62,000 bases of DNA, from the NCBI GenBank assembly GCA_009746045.1, contig RPFO01001310.1, positions 1 through 62,000 of the forward strand, given 5' to 3'. The translations under genes and the position numbers were made by a program. The notes under the pieces were generated by a model. The model was not told the DNA's origin. It saw only the letters and a program-made list of their open reading frames with translations, and searched no databases. This document shows, one piece after another, positions 24,560 through 35,700 of this stretch. The DNA comes from Mesostigma viride (Eukaryota > Streptophyta > Mesostigmatophyceae > Mesostigmatales > Mesostigmataceae). Each line of letters begins with the position of its first letter. Within the stretch, counting starts at the first letter, position 1.

Positions 24560-25515
24560 TCACGAAGACAGCGATCGTACCAAGACAAGGGCAGCGGTGA
24601 CCGCAGTCAAGCTGCGGGAGGTAAACTGCGCAGCGGTGCACACTGGACAAAACCAATCCCCCTCCGGAATGCTGGTGACCACTGGCTGCAAGCACTGCAT
24701 GTGCCAACCACAGTTACACTGATCACACAATAACATGGACTCCGCCTGATCGACCCGGTGACAAACCTGACACTGGGCGTCCTTGACTCGGCGAGACGTG
24801 TGCGGTTGGAGGTCGTGGACCAAATTGGGCAGCGAGCAGGGACTGAGATTGCTGAGGTTGTCAGTCGTACGGCTCCCGTCGGCGCCCTCCAAAATTGCCA
24901 CTCCCGATGGTTTGATAGCCACAATGCGCAAAATGGTGGGCCCCGCCTCCACATCCAAAGTGTGCTTCAGCTGAGTGCGCAGGAAAACATACTGCCCTGG
25001 CCTAAACCGCAGCTGGCGAGCCATGTATGCGCCCCCCCGGCGCTGAGCGTAACGCAGGGAGTCCCTGTGCTGAGCAATGAACAAGTTGTTCATCGCGATG
25101 GGCATGACCTTCTTAAAAGTCTCTGCCCTGGCCAGCACCTCAACCAAAAATTGCTGAGCGTTGTCGAAGGCCATGGGTTCGGGGTGCGCAACCTGTGCCT
25201 CCGTAGGCAAAAGAGGATTACGCCCGAACAGAAGGAAATACGGGGAGAAGGTAGCGAGAGACTCCTGGGGAGACATGCGATAACCCATGGCAATCCATGC
25301 CAACTCGCGATCCCACCTGGCCGACTCCGGCACCTGCAGGCTCCACTTGCGCAGCGCCTGCTTGACGGTCTGCACCAATCTCTCAGCCAAACCATTGGCC
25401 TGAGGATGCTCCCGAGAAGTGCGACGGTGATCAATAAGACATCCATCCAGCAACTCCTGGAACTCACCCCTGAACTCACCACCCTGGTCCGTGACTACCT
25501 CCGCGGGAGCCCCAA
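24560..25515 (-). pseudogene. Retrotransposon integrase C-terminal half plus PHD finger (after frameshift)
   Basis: Continues the integrase after a 1-nt frame change near 25490-25510. It carries the second catalytic Asp (VTDQGGEF) and the catalytic Glu (REHPQANGLAERLVQT). A GPY/F-like module follows (residues ~150-195 from the Met at 25453: FRPGQYVFLRTQLKHT, GPTILRIVAIKPSG). The C-terminus is a C4HC3 PHD finger at residues 228-272 (24638-24772): C228, C231, C243, C246, H251, C254, C269, C272, including CDQCNCGWHMQC and WFCPVC. PHD fingers read histone H3 tails, so by inference this module could steer integration, the job chromodomains do in chromoviruses. Confidence 0.88.
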
Positions 25516-28500
25516 ACCTGGTATGATGTCCGCAAAATGCTTCGCTGTGGTAGCGGCATGCTTGTCAGCAATGGGGATCAACTCAACCCATTTGCTAAAG
25601 CTCTCCACGCATACCATGACATAGAGGTTGCCGTCAGGGCTCTCCTGAAACGGCCCGCACAGATCGACGTGCCAGCGATAAAACAAGCCCTTGATGGGAA
25701 GCGACATCAGCTCCTTGGCACCATGATCTGCGCTAAAGTTAGCCTTGGTTCGAGCACACGGGACACAGCTGGCCACTACCTGGGCCACCGTGTGTCGCAT
25801 GTTATTCCACCAATAGCTGGTCCGTACGAGGCTGAGCGTGCGATTGCCACCCAAGTGACCATACCGCTCGTGGTACGCCTGCACTATAGCAACGCGCTTG
25901 TCAGGCGGTGGGACGACCACCCTACGCTTGCCCAACAGCTTGTACAAAACCCCATCTTCCCAACCATAGGTTGCAGCCCTGTGCTGCACCCTGTTCAACT
26001 CCGTCGCCTTCTGAGCAGGAGTCCAATCGACTGGAGTAGGAGTCAAGACAGCACCCTGCACTTGCTCCAAAACTCGACCATCTAGCCAGATATCAGCGGT
26101 GTAGCAATCAGCAAGAGAGCTACGCGCTAAGAGAGCCTGCACAGCGATCAGCTGCTGCAGAGAAGGATCAATGTCAAAGGACAGAGACCTACCCTCTTCC
26201 ATAGCGCACACAGCTTTGGATGGCGTGAATGGCGACGGCCGCACCGGGTCGTCGCTGATGCCGAAGTCCGCCACAGAGTACTCGACACTGCGCCACCACG
26301 CCTCCTCCTCATCGTCGGCCGCATACCCAGCAGCGTTCACAAAGACCACAGAACCCGACGAGCCCTCGGCACCCATGGCCCGGGCTCCAGTGTGGTCAAC
26401 AGTGGTAGGCATGGCGTATCGGGATAGCACATCGGCGTTGACATGGTCCTTGCCGGCCCGATGCACAATGGTCATGTGGTACTCCTGGATAATCATGGCC
26501 CATCGGGCGAGCTTACCCGTCAGGTTGGTGTTGGTCATTAGCCACTGAAGCGGCTGGTGGTCTGTCACCAGAGTAAACACGCGCCCAAATAAATACGGGC
26601 GAAAGTGCTTGATGGCCCACACCACAGCCAGTGCCTCCCCCTCATAGGAAGAATACCGGCTCTCCGCTGGGTTGTTGCTGCGACTAGCATAAGCAATAAC
26701 GTGCTCGCGCCCATCACCATCCTTTTGCGCCAAGACCGCACCCAGTCCTACCTTGGACCAGTCGGTATATAACACAAATGGCAAAGCATAGTCAGGGGCG
26801 CGCAGAATCGGTGCCGACGTGAGCTCCTGCTTGATTGTCTCGATGGCGCGTTGCTGTGCGGGACCCCACGCCCACACGCACCCCTTCTTGAGTAACTCGG
26901 TCAAGGGCTTCACCTTGCTGCTGAAGTTCTCAATGTAACCTCGGTAATAGCCAGCCAAACCCAAATACGCCCGCACCCCTGAGACATCCGTGGGTACGGC
27001 GGCCTGCGCAATGGATTCGACCTTGGCGGCATCAGGCGTCCGGCCACCCGGCACAATCTGATGACCAAGGAATGAGAGGGTCCGCTGGGCGAACTTGCAC
27101 TTCTCAGGGTGCAGCCGCATATTATGCTCCTCGAGAGCCAAGCGAACCTGCTCCAAGTGCGCCAGGTGCTCCTCAAATGTCGCGCTAAAGACGATTACAT
27201 CATCAATGTAACAAGCGGCGAAAGGAAGACCTGCAAGCACTTTGTCCATAGCTCGTTGGAAAACAGCACTAGCGTTGCGGTGCCCAAAGGGCATGCGCAC
27301 CCACTCATACAAATTGCCGCCCCCCCAGAATGCAAGCTTCCGCTGATCCTCCGGCGCAACTGCGATCTGATGAAAGCCGCTACGCAGGTCCAGCGAGGAC
27401 ACAAACTTCACATGAGGAGATATCTTATCCAGGACATCATCCACACGTGGCATGGGGTAACGGTCCACGGGTGTGTGTGCATTCAGCAACCGCAGATCGG
27501 TGGCCATGCGCATACCCGTCCATGCCCCGGTGATAGCGTCCTTCTTGGGCGCAACGACAACGGCAGCAGCATAGCTGGAGGAAGATTGCCTGATGATACC
27601 GGCATCCTCTAACTCCTTGCATTGCTCGGCTACAAAATCCAACTCGGCCTGACTCAGGCGATGCTGGCGTCGGAACAAAGGAGTGTCAGTGTCCAATGGA
27701 ACACGCATGGTCCCACCATTGAAACACCCCAGTTCATCACTTGTGAAAGCGAAGGCCCCCCTTGCAGTGCCTAGCCACTTTAGCATGGCTGAGCGCTGCG
27801 CATCAGAAAGGTGTTCGCCAATAGCCCAGGGGTGCGTATCCGCGGGATCACCCACAGCTACCGCATGTGCCTCAAGATGCGGCGCCCTAGCCGCATCGTC
27901 GTGGAACAAGGAAAAGGCTGCCACACCTGGTGTGACACCCACCGCCGGAGCCTCGCGTGCCGCACGGTGTATTACCCGATGCAGCGTGGGCTCGCCGGCC
28001 AGCACGGTGCTGGTCAGCAGGGCGGTCATGAGAATGATAGTCCACACCTGTCGCAGACGCCACCCCCATGCTGATGAAGTCCCCGTCGCTGCAGGGCGCT
28101 TCAGTTTGGCTGCGCGCGCCTCAACCTGCTGAGGCGGATTGGCTGGGGACGCCCCCCCAGACTGGCGCACGGCAACCGATGCAAGCAGCACATACCCGAC
28201 CTGCAACACCGACATAGCCTGGCCTATCAAAGACCAGCGCTCACTCTCGAGCACGCCCGGCAGCGCCGAGGCCCCGACATGAAAACCCATGCTGGCCTCA
28301 CGAAATTCTGCGGGTGGCTGCACCAACAGACCGGTGGTAGTGTCCCAAACGAGACCCTTACCCCGATCACGGTATGCTGTCGACCCTTGGTAACTGACCA
28401 GGGTCGGCAGTGCACACATGGGGCTCCCGACCCGGTTGACGCGTGCATACGGTGGGCGATCCTCGCTATCCACCTTCTGCGTGACTAGGTGGGAAGGCAA

Positions 28501-31057
28501 TGCTACCTCCGCAGACACACTCGGATGCTGCCTTGCTACGGCCCCCAAGACCGCCTGCACACCGGTCGCACACGCCACGTTGGTCCAATAGGCACGCAAA
28601 CGATGCGTGAGCCCACCCAGCCCTGCGTTGTCACACACGATGGGCTCCCCCAGGAGTGCCACGATTGTAGCCCAGTCCTCCCGCACCGCCTGATGTGGGC
28701 TGTCACCCGCCACAACGTTCTCAAACAGATACGCAGGCGGATGGGGCTGACGCGACTGCAACAGTCCCACCACACGCAACAGTTCCCAGAACAGCGCGCT
28801 ACGCGGATCGGCTAGCCCCCGCCCTTGCCCTGCCTGGCTCAGGCCCTGGCACTCCCAACCCGCAATTACCAAGTCGATGGCATGATGCCTGCGCAACAAC
28901 TGCTGCACCTGCACCTCACCGATGGCTCGGATATCTTGAGGACATTCCCCAAACGGGTCACGCCATGCTGATGGCGGAAACTGCGCGGGATACTCTCGCG
29001 ACAACACGCCACAGTGACTGAAGTACACCTGACGCGCCTTGTGCGATGGCTCTACCGCGATGAGTTTACGGCACACGCCGCCTGCGGCCAAAAAGCCTGC
29101 AATGCCCCCTCCGATCCCCGCAAACAGTTCCAACACTACCGCACCCTTGGCAAAATCAGGGGCCTGCGGTAAGATTGCAGCAGAAAAATTACCTTGGGCC
29201 TCCGAGACACCCGGTTGCACCAAAGTGAGGCCATGGCTGGCCATCTGAGGAATGGTGATGACGGCTTCAGTCACCCGCTTGCGCATAGCCAGCTGCCGCG
29301 TGGACGTCACAGCATCCAGCGACCACTGCGTGCGCATCTTGGCAATGCTCGCCGTTGGCTGAGGCAGCACCGTCCGATGCTTGTCCCACGCCGATGAGCC
29401 CGCCGCCCGTACCTCCACCATGCTGACCTCCACCACGCCCGCAGCCGCGGAAGGGTTGAGGCGTGCAGCCCCGGCTGAAGAACTGAAGCATGAGACCGGC
29501 ACACTGGCCCGCTTCAGGCCAGCCCCATCCCAATCAGGGATGTAAGATGCCTCCTCCGCCCTATAGTCCACCTGAACCATGGCGCGAGCAAGGACATCCA
29601 CCCCGAGTAGTGCGGAATATCCACACTTGTTGACCACCAGCGCATACGCGGACACGGTGGTCATGCTAGAGGCGCGCAACGGATTGAAAATCACGTTGAC
29701 TTTAACCGCCGTCATAGCGTACGGCTTACTAGCCGGACCCTGCCAACCTGACACAGACACGGGGCTTTCCACTAAGCCACCGTTCTCGTAGGTCAGGTTC
29801 AGCATGGTGGCCAAGTCTGTGCTGATGACTAGCGGCTGAGCACCGCTATCAAGCTTGACTGCGCCAACCAACGGACATGTCACCATGTCGCTCCATACAT
29901 CTCCACAGGCTCCAACTGCTTGGAACGCTATGGACGGCTCACCATTGGGGTATGGAACCACCGTGGGAACCTGGGGAACTGCACTAGTGCGCTGCTGGCT
30001 ACTTGTGCTGACCACTCCCGCTTGCACCACGGGCACTGCGGCTTCTACCGGCTGACGCCCGTAGGTGACGGACTCAGAATTGCGCAAGGTGCGCACATCA
30101 TGCCCATCTGCGAACAACTGGATCTCGGACACAACCGACCCCAGCCACTCAACCCCCTTCTGCCCGAAGGTGTCGACCACCTGCCGTGCTGAAAACATGG
30201 GTACGTCCACAATGAACGGCATTGGGTACACAGGCGCCAATCGCCTACGCTGCTCCAGCCCAGCAGGGTTCGCATGCTCAAAAGCAGATTGCACCCCAGC
30301 CAGCGGCATGGAAAAGGACGCGGGCAACTGCCCGGCAGGCAACATGGGTGCCTGCTGAAAAGAAAGCGGGCTGCGTGCCTGCTTGCCTTTGGTAGCCTCC
30401 GCAGCGTTGATCTCGACGTCACCCGGCATGGGCGCCCAGAATGGGTCCTCCCGGTACACCGTCGCGAATTGGTTGGGGGGCGCCGTCGCCTCCTCACCAT
30501 GCTTGATGGCAGCCACCTGGGCTTCCATCGAGTCGGTCTTGCCCGCCATCTCGGCGAAGTGGACCGTCTTGATGCCCGCGGCTGGACACTTGTTCATCAG
30601 GTGCCACTTCGTGTCTGCCCCATGCGGCTTCGTGCAGCGGCTTGGACACTCGCGACTAAGGTGCCCATCCTTGTCGCAAAGGTAACATTTACCGCGTGAC
30701 GGGGTGGGTGCGCCCAGCGCGCCTTGCACGCCCTGCGCCTCCTGAGTCCCATCCGATGTCGGCGGACGACCGCCTCCGCCTCGACCACCACCGCGACCCC
30801 GACCACCGTAGCCACTGCCGCCGCCACCACGACTGACACCGCCGCTGCCACCCTGACCGCCACCGCCGCTGCCCCCGTGACTGGCGTTGCCACCACCCTG
30901 AGTGCCGACATATTCACCGCGCCCCGCACCAGGCAGCCGCTGGCCACCCTTGACCGCGATGGCCTTCTCCATCTCAGCCATCTTCTTGCGCATCTCAGCC
31001 AGCTCAGACGAGATACCCTTCTCGCCTTCCGCACGCTTCCTGAGCAGCCGCTTGAAT
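25495..31057 (-). pseudogene. Retrotransposon pol: zinc knuckle, protease, C5 DNA methyltransferase, RT, RNase H, integrase start
   Basis: Frame open from 31057; first Met 30993 (1832 aa). Domains by residue: Gly-rich linker 30-76; CX2CX4HX4C zinc knuckle 103-116; aspartic protease with LDSGAQ at 381; cytosine-C5 methyltransferase ~618-945 with motif I FAGIGGG, motif IV GWECQGLSQAG (Cys715), motif VI YLFENV, motif VIII-like THRLRAY, and IGQAMSVL near the end; a hydrophobic stretch ~980-1000; reverse transcriptase with YIDDV at 1262; RNase H (LYTDWSKVGLGAVLAQ); integrase zinc finger (H-H-C-C, ending CVPCARTK) and first catalytic Asp (WHVDLCGPF). The frame stops at 25495 because of a 1-nt shift in the integrase core. 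Upstream it joins gag in frame once the CACTA insertion is discounted. Recognition is strong throughout. Confidence 0.93.
28159..29142 (-). other. Cytosine-C5 DNA methyltransferase domain inside the retrotransposon polyprotein
   Basis: About 330 residues between protease and reverse transcriptase. Order of motifs is that of C5-MTases: I (FAGIGGG, AdoMet binding), II-III region (AVEPS; DIRAIG), IV (ECQ with the nucleophile Cys), VI (ENV), VIII-like (HRLR), IX/X (RWSLIGQAMSVL). Motif IV is unusual: Glu replaces the Pro of the usual PC dipeptide. All motifs are in one uninterrupted frame. Retroelement-borne methyltransferases are known from charophytes and dinoflagellates (de Mendoza and colleagues, 2018); whether this is the same lineage needs a tree. 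Confidence 0.92.
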
Positions 31058-31068
31058 TACCACTATAG

Positions 31069-31121
31069 CACTATACTTTTCGTCCGAGGGTGGTAAAAAG
31101 GATCCGAGGCGTAAATTACCA
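31069..31121 (+). repeat. CACTA terminal inverted repeat, left
   Basis: Identical over 53 bp to the reverse complement of 41756-41808. Subterminal ttaccacg motifs follow directly. Confidence 0.93.
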
Positions 31122-31984
31122 CGCGGTAATCTTACCACGCACGATCCCACGCCTGAGATCCAAGGCGGTAATAATTACAACGTCGAGTCTTAGGTAGTAA
31201 ATTTACTAGCCGTAACGTTACCACGACGTATCTTTCGTAGTACTGTACCGACAAGGGAGATTACCGCGACGGATCTTAGTTGAGAAGTTACCACCGGTAA
31301 ATTAGGTGCCAGTGATCCGATGCTGTAAGATTACGTTTTAGTAAGTTACTAAGGGGGTCTTTGCCTGTCCACGGCCAGATGGATGTGATATATTGTAATG
31401 GTGAAGTGGGAGAACGTGCGTGTCTATTAGCAAATGCAGCGAAATATAAAAATGTAGTTATCAGCCTTTGTCGCCTGTTCAGCAGTTGTCGTTGTCGGCC
31501 GTTGTCAGTAAGCGGCTATAGATTATGTGTGCTGGGGCCGGTGAAAAGACGCTAGCAAAGTTCGTCTGAATGGCGTCCAATAGAGGGGATTTCATTCTTA
31601 TAGTGGATTGTTCGACGAGGAGAAGGCGAGGTTGCTGGCGGAGAATGCGAAAGAGCAGAGGGAAGCAGCGGAAGCCGTGCGTGGAAGATGAGGTAACGGG
31701 ATGGAGTGTGGGCCCTGGCTTCTGGTTATGAAATGATGGCGGTTGCAGGCCAGCCGTGCTCGCTGGTAATGGGTGTGTGGTGTTGAAATCCAAGTTCTGC
31801 GCTTATTCTCTTCTTTGGTCAATGATTGAAGGGATGTCGCCTTTTTTATTTTTGTGCATCTGCGTCCCGTCGTGACTGCCTCGTCATGGACGCCCAGGCG
31901 TAGAAGTTCGAACGAGGGAATGATTTTTCAAACGCCTGGATATGTTATGATGGTACGAATAAATGGTAATGGGTAGAGGCGGCC

Positions 31985-32378
31985 AAAATTTTGTTGGAAG
32001 TGTGCCAACGCCGCACATACGACTTGAACAACCCTAGGTATCTTAGGAAAAGGAAGCACGGATACGTCGGAGTGGAGGAAGAGGAAGACGGTGACGATGG
32101 TGAAGACGGAGAGGTTTACAATGGAGGCCTTGAGAATGGGGAGACATTGAAGCAGGAGAGCAGGCTAGCGGTGAGTGGCCCGTCATGAATTACATTGTGG
32201 TTGCAGTTGTTAGCTAGGCGTGTTGATTGCTTCTTGCCGCGGGTAATCGCTAGCATGCATAACCTTCTTTTTTCAACAGGTGTTCTGGTGCATTGACTGC
32301 CGCAAAGCAATTAATGGGACTGATTATGTGCCTATCATGCCGTTTGGGAATCATACATTGCCAACAATTTGTGTTTAG
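31985..32378 (+). CDS. Unrecognised two-exon candidate inside the CACTA element
   Basis: An exon-like frame (from about 31991) with an acidic stretch VEEEEDGDDGEDGEV ends at a good donor (CTAGCG|GTGAGT, 32170/32171). It joins in phase to an acceptor at 32279 (TTTTTTCAACAG|GTG) and a second exon reading VFWCIDCRKAINGTDYVP up to a stop at about 32378. The CxxC pair in the second part is reminiscent of a small zinc-binding element. It could be a transposon-encoded or captured host gene. No family is recognised and expression is unknown. Confidence 0.3.
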
Positions 32379-32420
32379 AAGGCGCGCCTTCAGAAGCATA
32401 TTCAGCACCGCACGAACCAG

Positions 32421-32744
32421 GTGCTGAAGGCGTGCTTGGAGAGGAAGGGGTATAAAGTGCGCATGACTGCATCGAAGAAGAAGAAGCAGCAGGAATCGGG
32501 CAAGACCATGATAACCGAGCCAGGATTGGCTTTCGTGCATGCAGTACATGGTGCGGCGCAGGCAGTGAATGCTGCATCGATTGCAGCGGTGCAGCCTGTG
32601 GCCATGGCGGTGCAGTGCACGGGTCCTGATGTGTGGGCGTTGGCGAAGGAGATTCACGATGCTGTCATGGCCACATTGTCAAGCCAAGGAATGGGTGTTG
32701 GTTCCAGTCAGGTGCCTCGCCCGGAGGAAGCTTTTCTTCTGTAA
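32421..32744 (+). CDS. Unrecognised 107-aa frame inside the CACTA element
   Basis: The frame opens before the Met (KARLQKHIQHRTNQV) and runs through a Lys-rich patch (TASKKKKQQESGK) into a helical, Ala/Val-rich half (HAVHGAAQAVNAASIAAVQP). A tandem ~54-bp duplication of the following sequence (ggcatgaagcatttgcaatc at about 32750 and 32803) follows it. May belong to the same gene as the two exons just upstream. Function unknown. Confidence 0.25.
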   Translation: MLKACLERKGYKVRMTASKKKKQQESGKTMITEPGLAFVHAVHGAAQAVNAASIAAVQPVAMAVQCTGPDVWALAKEIHDAVMATLSSQGMGVGSSQVPRPEEAFLL

Positions 32745-33874
32745 GCAGAGGTGCGGCATCAAGCATTTGCAATCGCCATGAGAGCAGTGGAGATGTCTGC
32801 GGCATGAAGCATTTGCAATCGCCACGAGAGCAGTGGAGATGTCTGCGGCATTTGGAGATCTGCAGACAATTGCAGGAGGACATTGTGCGGTACGCTTGTA
32901 GGGTGTATGCTGTGTTCCGCTCGCTAATGGACATGTGCCCCTGTAACCTCTTCCAGGCTAGTATCTGCTATCCACCTGTTCAGGCTTGAAAAGTAAATTG
33001 CTGTACGGTTCACAATTGGCATGGCTTGACATGCACGCGTCCTTGACTGTGTTCTGCATGGGTTTGGGTTTTAGCGGTTTACATCAGACTCTGCTGTGTA
33101 TCTGCTTAATCAGCCGACGTGTCACATAGGGACAGCAACGGCGCTGGGATGCCGCCCGGTGTGAATGCGAGTGAGGTACGCGCTGTCATGCATGGCGGAT
33201 GGGGCGTGGAAGCCACGACCCACGTTTTTGTGTTTGCACGGGGGGCTAGGGTGCAAGTTGTTGTGTTGCCCTGTCATTCATATGGCCATGGATACGCGGG
33301 AAGCTTTCCCCGTACCCATACTTAATGATGCATGGACTGGTTGTCACAGCCAAGGGTTTAGCTGTCGTGGGTTTGCTGAGTAATCATGGCAGGCTGCTAG
33401 GCTGGTGCTAGAACAGCCATAGCGCGGTTACTGCTATGTCTTGCCCGTGCTAACTGATGCTGCAGCCACATGTGCGTGGAGCGCGAATCGTCCCGTGAGG
33501 AGAAGGAGGAGGCGGGGCCGGTGCACCCACGGTCAGGCCGGTCCGGAGAAGAAGGAGGCGGAGCACCCAGTGTGGGAGAAGGAGAAGGCGGGGAAGCACT
33601 GAAGCTCCACCCCATGTCAGGCCTCTAGTATAGGTGGCAGTTAACTAAACCCATGCACCTGCAGGTTGTAGCTCAGAATGTATTAAAAATCATATGCCCC
33701 TTTGCAGGTATATGTGTAACAGTGACTCCCAACGGATATATGTTCCTAATTTGTTAAATTCTTACTGAATAATTGTTGTCTTTATGAACCCATGAAGAGC
33801 AAAGCCCGGTGGGGAGTACATGTAACGCATTACCACGAGAAGGGGTCCCCACACCGCATTTCTTTGCTCTCTGT

Positions 33875-33992
33875 TCCTACTATGCAGAACAAGAAGAGGT
33901 GGAAGACCAATGTCCCGGCTCACACGCCAGCCCCTGTGGGTAAGCCCCCTCCCCCAAAGCGGAAGGGGCGCTTTGGGGAGAAGTGTAGTTAG
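33875..33992 (+). CDS. Possible terminal exon of an unrecognised CACTA-borne gene
   Basis: A good acceptor (CTACTATGCAG|AACAAG, exon from about 33888) leads into a short basic, Pro-rich tail (KTNVPAHTPAPVGKPPPPKR) with a stop at 33990-33992. The upstream exons 33470-33627 (Glu/Gly-rich, ERESSREEKEEAGPV) and the frames at 31985-32744 may be earlier exons. Pure inference from splice consensus and composition. Confidence 0.2.
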
Positions 33993-34149
33993 GATTTTGT
34001 AGACTAGATAGCTTAGAGTTAGCTTATTTCGATGTCGCGGCTTGACCCACCTCCACCCATTCAGCAAGGAATATGTGCTACATGATCTCCCAACGGAGGC
34101 ATGTTATAATTTTATTTGATTGTTTAATGTAGTGTCTTGGGGCATGATG

Positions 34150-34207
34150 CAGATGAGATTTGTAACTTCCGTGTAATTATGTTTCTATAGAGATTAGCAT
34201 AGTACTA
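34150..34207 (+). mobile_element. Short LINE fragment
   Basis: Matches the stretch after ORF2 in the copy at about 45245-45310 (gtgtaattat then gattagcayagtact). It ends at the CATC array. Confidence 0.55.
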
Positions 34208-34331
34208 TAAAACATCCATCCATCCATCCATCCATCCATCCATCCATCCATCCATCCATCCATCCATCCATCCATCCATCCATCCATCCATCCATCCATC
34301 CATCCATCCATCCATCCATCCATCCATCCAT
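34208..34331. repeat. CATC tetranucleotide array (first)
   Basis: About 31 perfect CATC units within LINE-derived sequence. Confidence 0.97.
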
Positions 34332-34335
34332 TTTA

Positions 34336-34780
34336 GAGTAGGATATGCTGCTCATGTCCGCAATGAGGACCTGTACCAGGGCATGCCCTATATCACCAGC
34401 ACAATTAAGCAACGCCGCCTGCAGCTAGTAGGGCACCTAGCTCGCACCAACCAGGTAGACACCTCACGTGGCCCCCCGCAGGACTGCGACCAGCCCAGCC
34501 TGGCCGGCACCTCCTGACGTGGGCTGGGCCCAGTGATGTTAGACGCCGCAAGGCCCGCACCTTCAAAGAACAGCTCGTCGAGGACATGGGGGGCCTAGGC
34601 CTCTCCGTGATTTGGAAGAAGATGATGGACAAGGCCAAGTGGGCCCAGGTCATAGAGGACAACGAGCCCCCCCAGTGGGGAAGCGCCCACGTGTGCAATC
34701 CCACGGGAGGCACGCTAGATAGCTCCCCTAGGGCAGCGTGCTGCTGCCTAGATAGATGTGGTAGTTAGAATGTTGTTAGA
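34336..34780 (+). pseudogene. LINE ORF2 C-terminal fragment
   Basis: Reads [16 protein letters not shown] then [20 protein letters not shown]. This is the C-terminal region shared by many LINE ORF2 proteins (R-LRW-GH-R) and homologous to NEDLYADLPYVS-GHLARTDQVDTS at 47260. Later frames are broken by stops; a downstream Met frame (34586-34768) retains WKKMMDKAKWAQVI. Confidence 0.7.
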
Positions 34781-34851
34781 TAGATGTAGTATGTAGCCAA
34801 TGTAGATAGATTAGACCGGTAGGAATATGTGCACCCATCCATCCATCCATC

Positions 34852-34911
34852 GGGGTTAATGCTCCGTGACTCCCCAACGGGAGCACGAGTCTAATTAATT
34901 AATTAATTAAT
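34852..34911 (+). mobile_element. LINE 3' end only: terminal hairpin plus TTAA tail
   Basis: A ~60-bp copy of just the 3' terminus (gctccgtgactccccaacgg, gagcacgag, then taattaattaattaatt) embedded between two CATC arrays. Confidence 0.75.
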
Positions 34912-35276
34912 CCATCCATCCATCCATCCATCCATCCATCCATCCATCCATCCATCCATCCATCCATCCATCCATCCATCCATCCATCCATCCATCCATC
35001 CATCCATCCATCCATCCATCCATCCATCCATCCATCCATCCATCCATCCATCCATCCATCCATCCATCCATCCATCCATCCATCCATCCATCCATCCATC
35101 CATCCATCCATCCATCCATCCATCCATCCATCCATCCATCCATCCATCCATCCATCCATCCATCCATCCATCCATCCATCCATCCATCCATCCATCCATC
35201 CATCCATCCATCCATCCATCCATCCATCCATCCATCCATCCATCCATCCATCCATCCATCCATCCATCCATCCATT
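34907..35276. repeat. CATC tetranucleotide array (second, ~92 units)
   Basis: A pure (ATCC)n run of about 365 bp. It begins directly after the TTAA tail of a LINE 3' end. The MDGW-repeat frames on the minus strand are artefacts. Confidence 0.98.
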
Positions 35277-35335
35277 GATCGGGGTATCAAGGAGACAACC
35301 AGCGCAGGCCAGAAATCGGGAGAATCAGAAATCGG

Positions 35336-35648
35336 GGTATAGTCCTAGTACAGCCATGCTACGTCCTGGCTATGATGAGATTACTTGCCCACGCTCCTAG
35401 TGTTATGCCATGCTCACATGGGTCTTATTGCACCCACAGATTGCCGGATCGTTAGCGTGTCCGTTTAGCTAGCGTTCCCGAATGCAGTTGTGGCATGCCT
35501 TAGGCATGAAGGAGACTGGGGGTCTCTGCCCTTTCTCCTGTTGTGCACACACAGGGCTTAAAAGCACTTCGGTGCTCCGTGACTCCCCAACGGGAGCACG
35601 TGTTTAATTAATTAATTAATTAATTAATTAATTAATTAATTAATTAAT
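35336..35648 (+). mobile_element. LINE 3' UTR copy, 5'-truncated
   Basis: Homologous to the 3' UTRs at 20150-20410 and 45450-45735 (cagccatgctacgtcctggc, cacatgggtcttattgcacc, ggtgctccgtgactccccaa). It ends with a long TTAA array (35603-35648). It is followed at 35649-35700 by another minimal, more diverged 3' end (atgctccttgactccctaat). Confidence 0.85.
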
Positions 35649-35700
35649 CGGGGTTAACTAATGCTCCTTGACTCCCTAATGGGGGCATGAGTTTAATAAA

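Noticed and set aside
24758-25624. 288-aa plus-strand frame opposite the integrase
   Set aside because: Shadow of the retrotransposon coding strand; the minus strand carries clear integrase and PHD motifs.
34899-35290. MDGW-repeat proteins in three frames
   Set aside because: Reading of the CATC array; all three frames give the same repeat.
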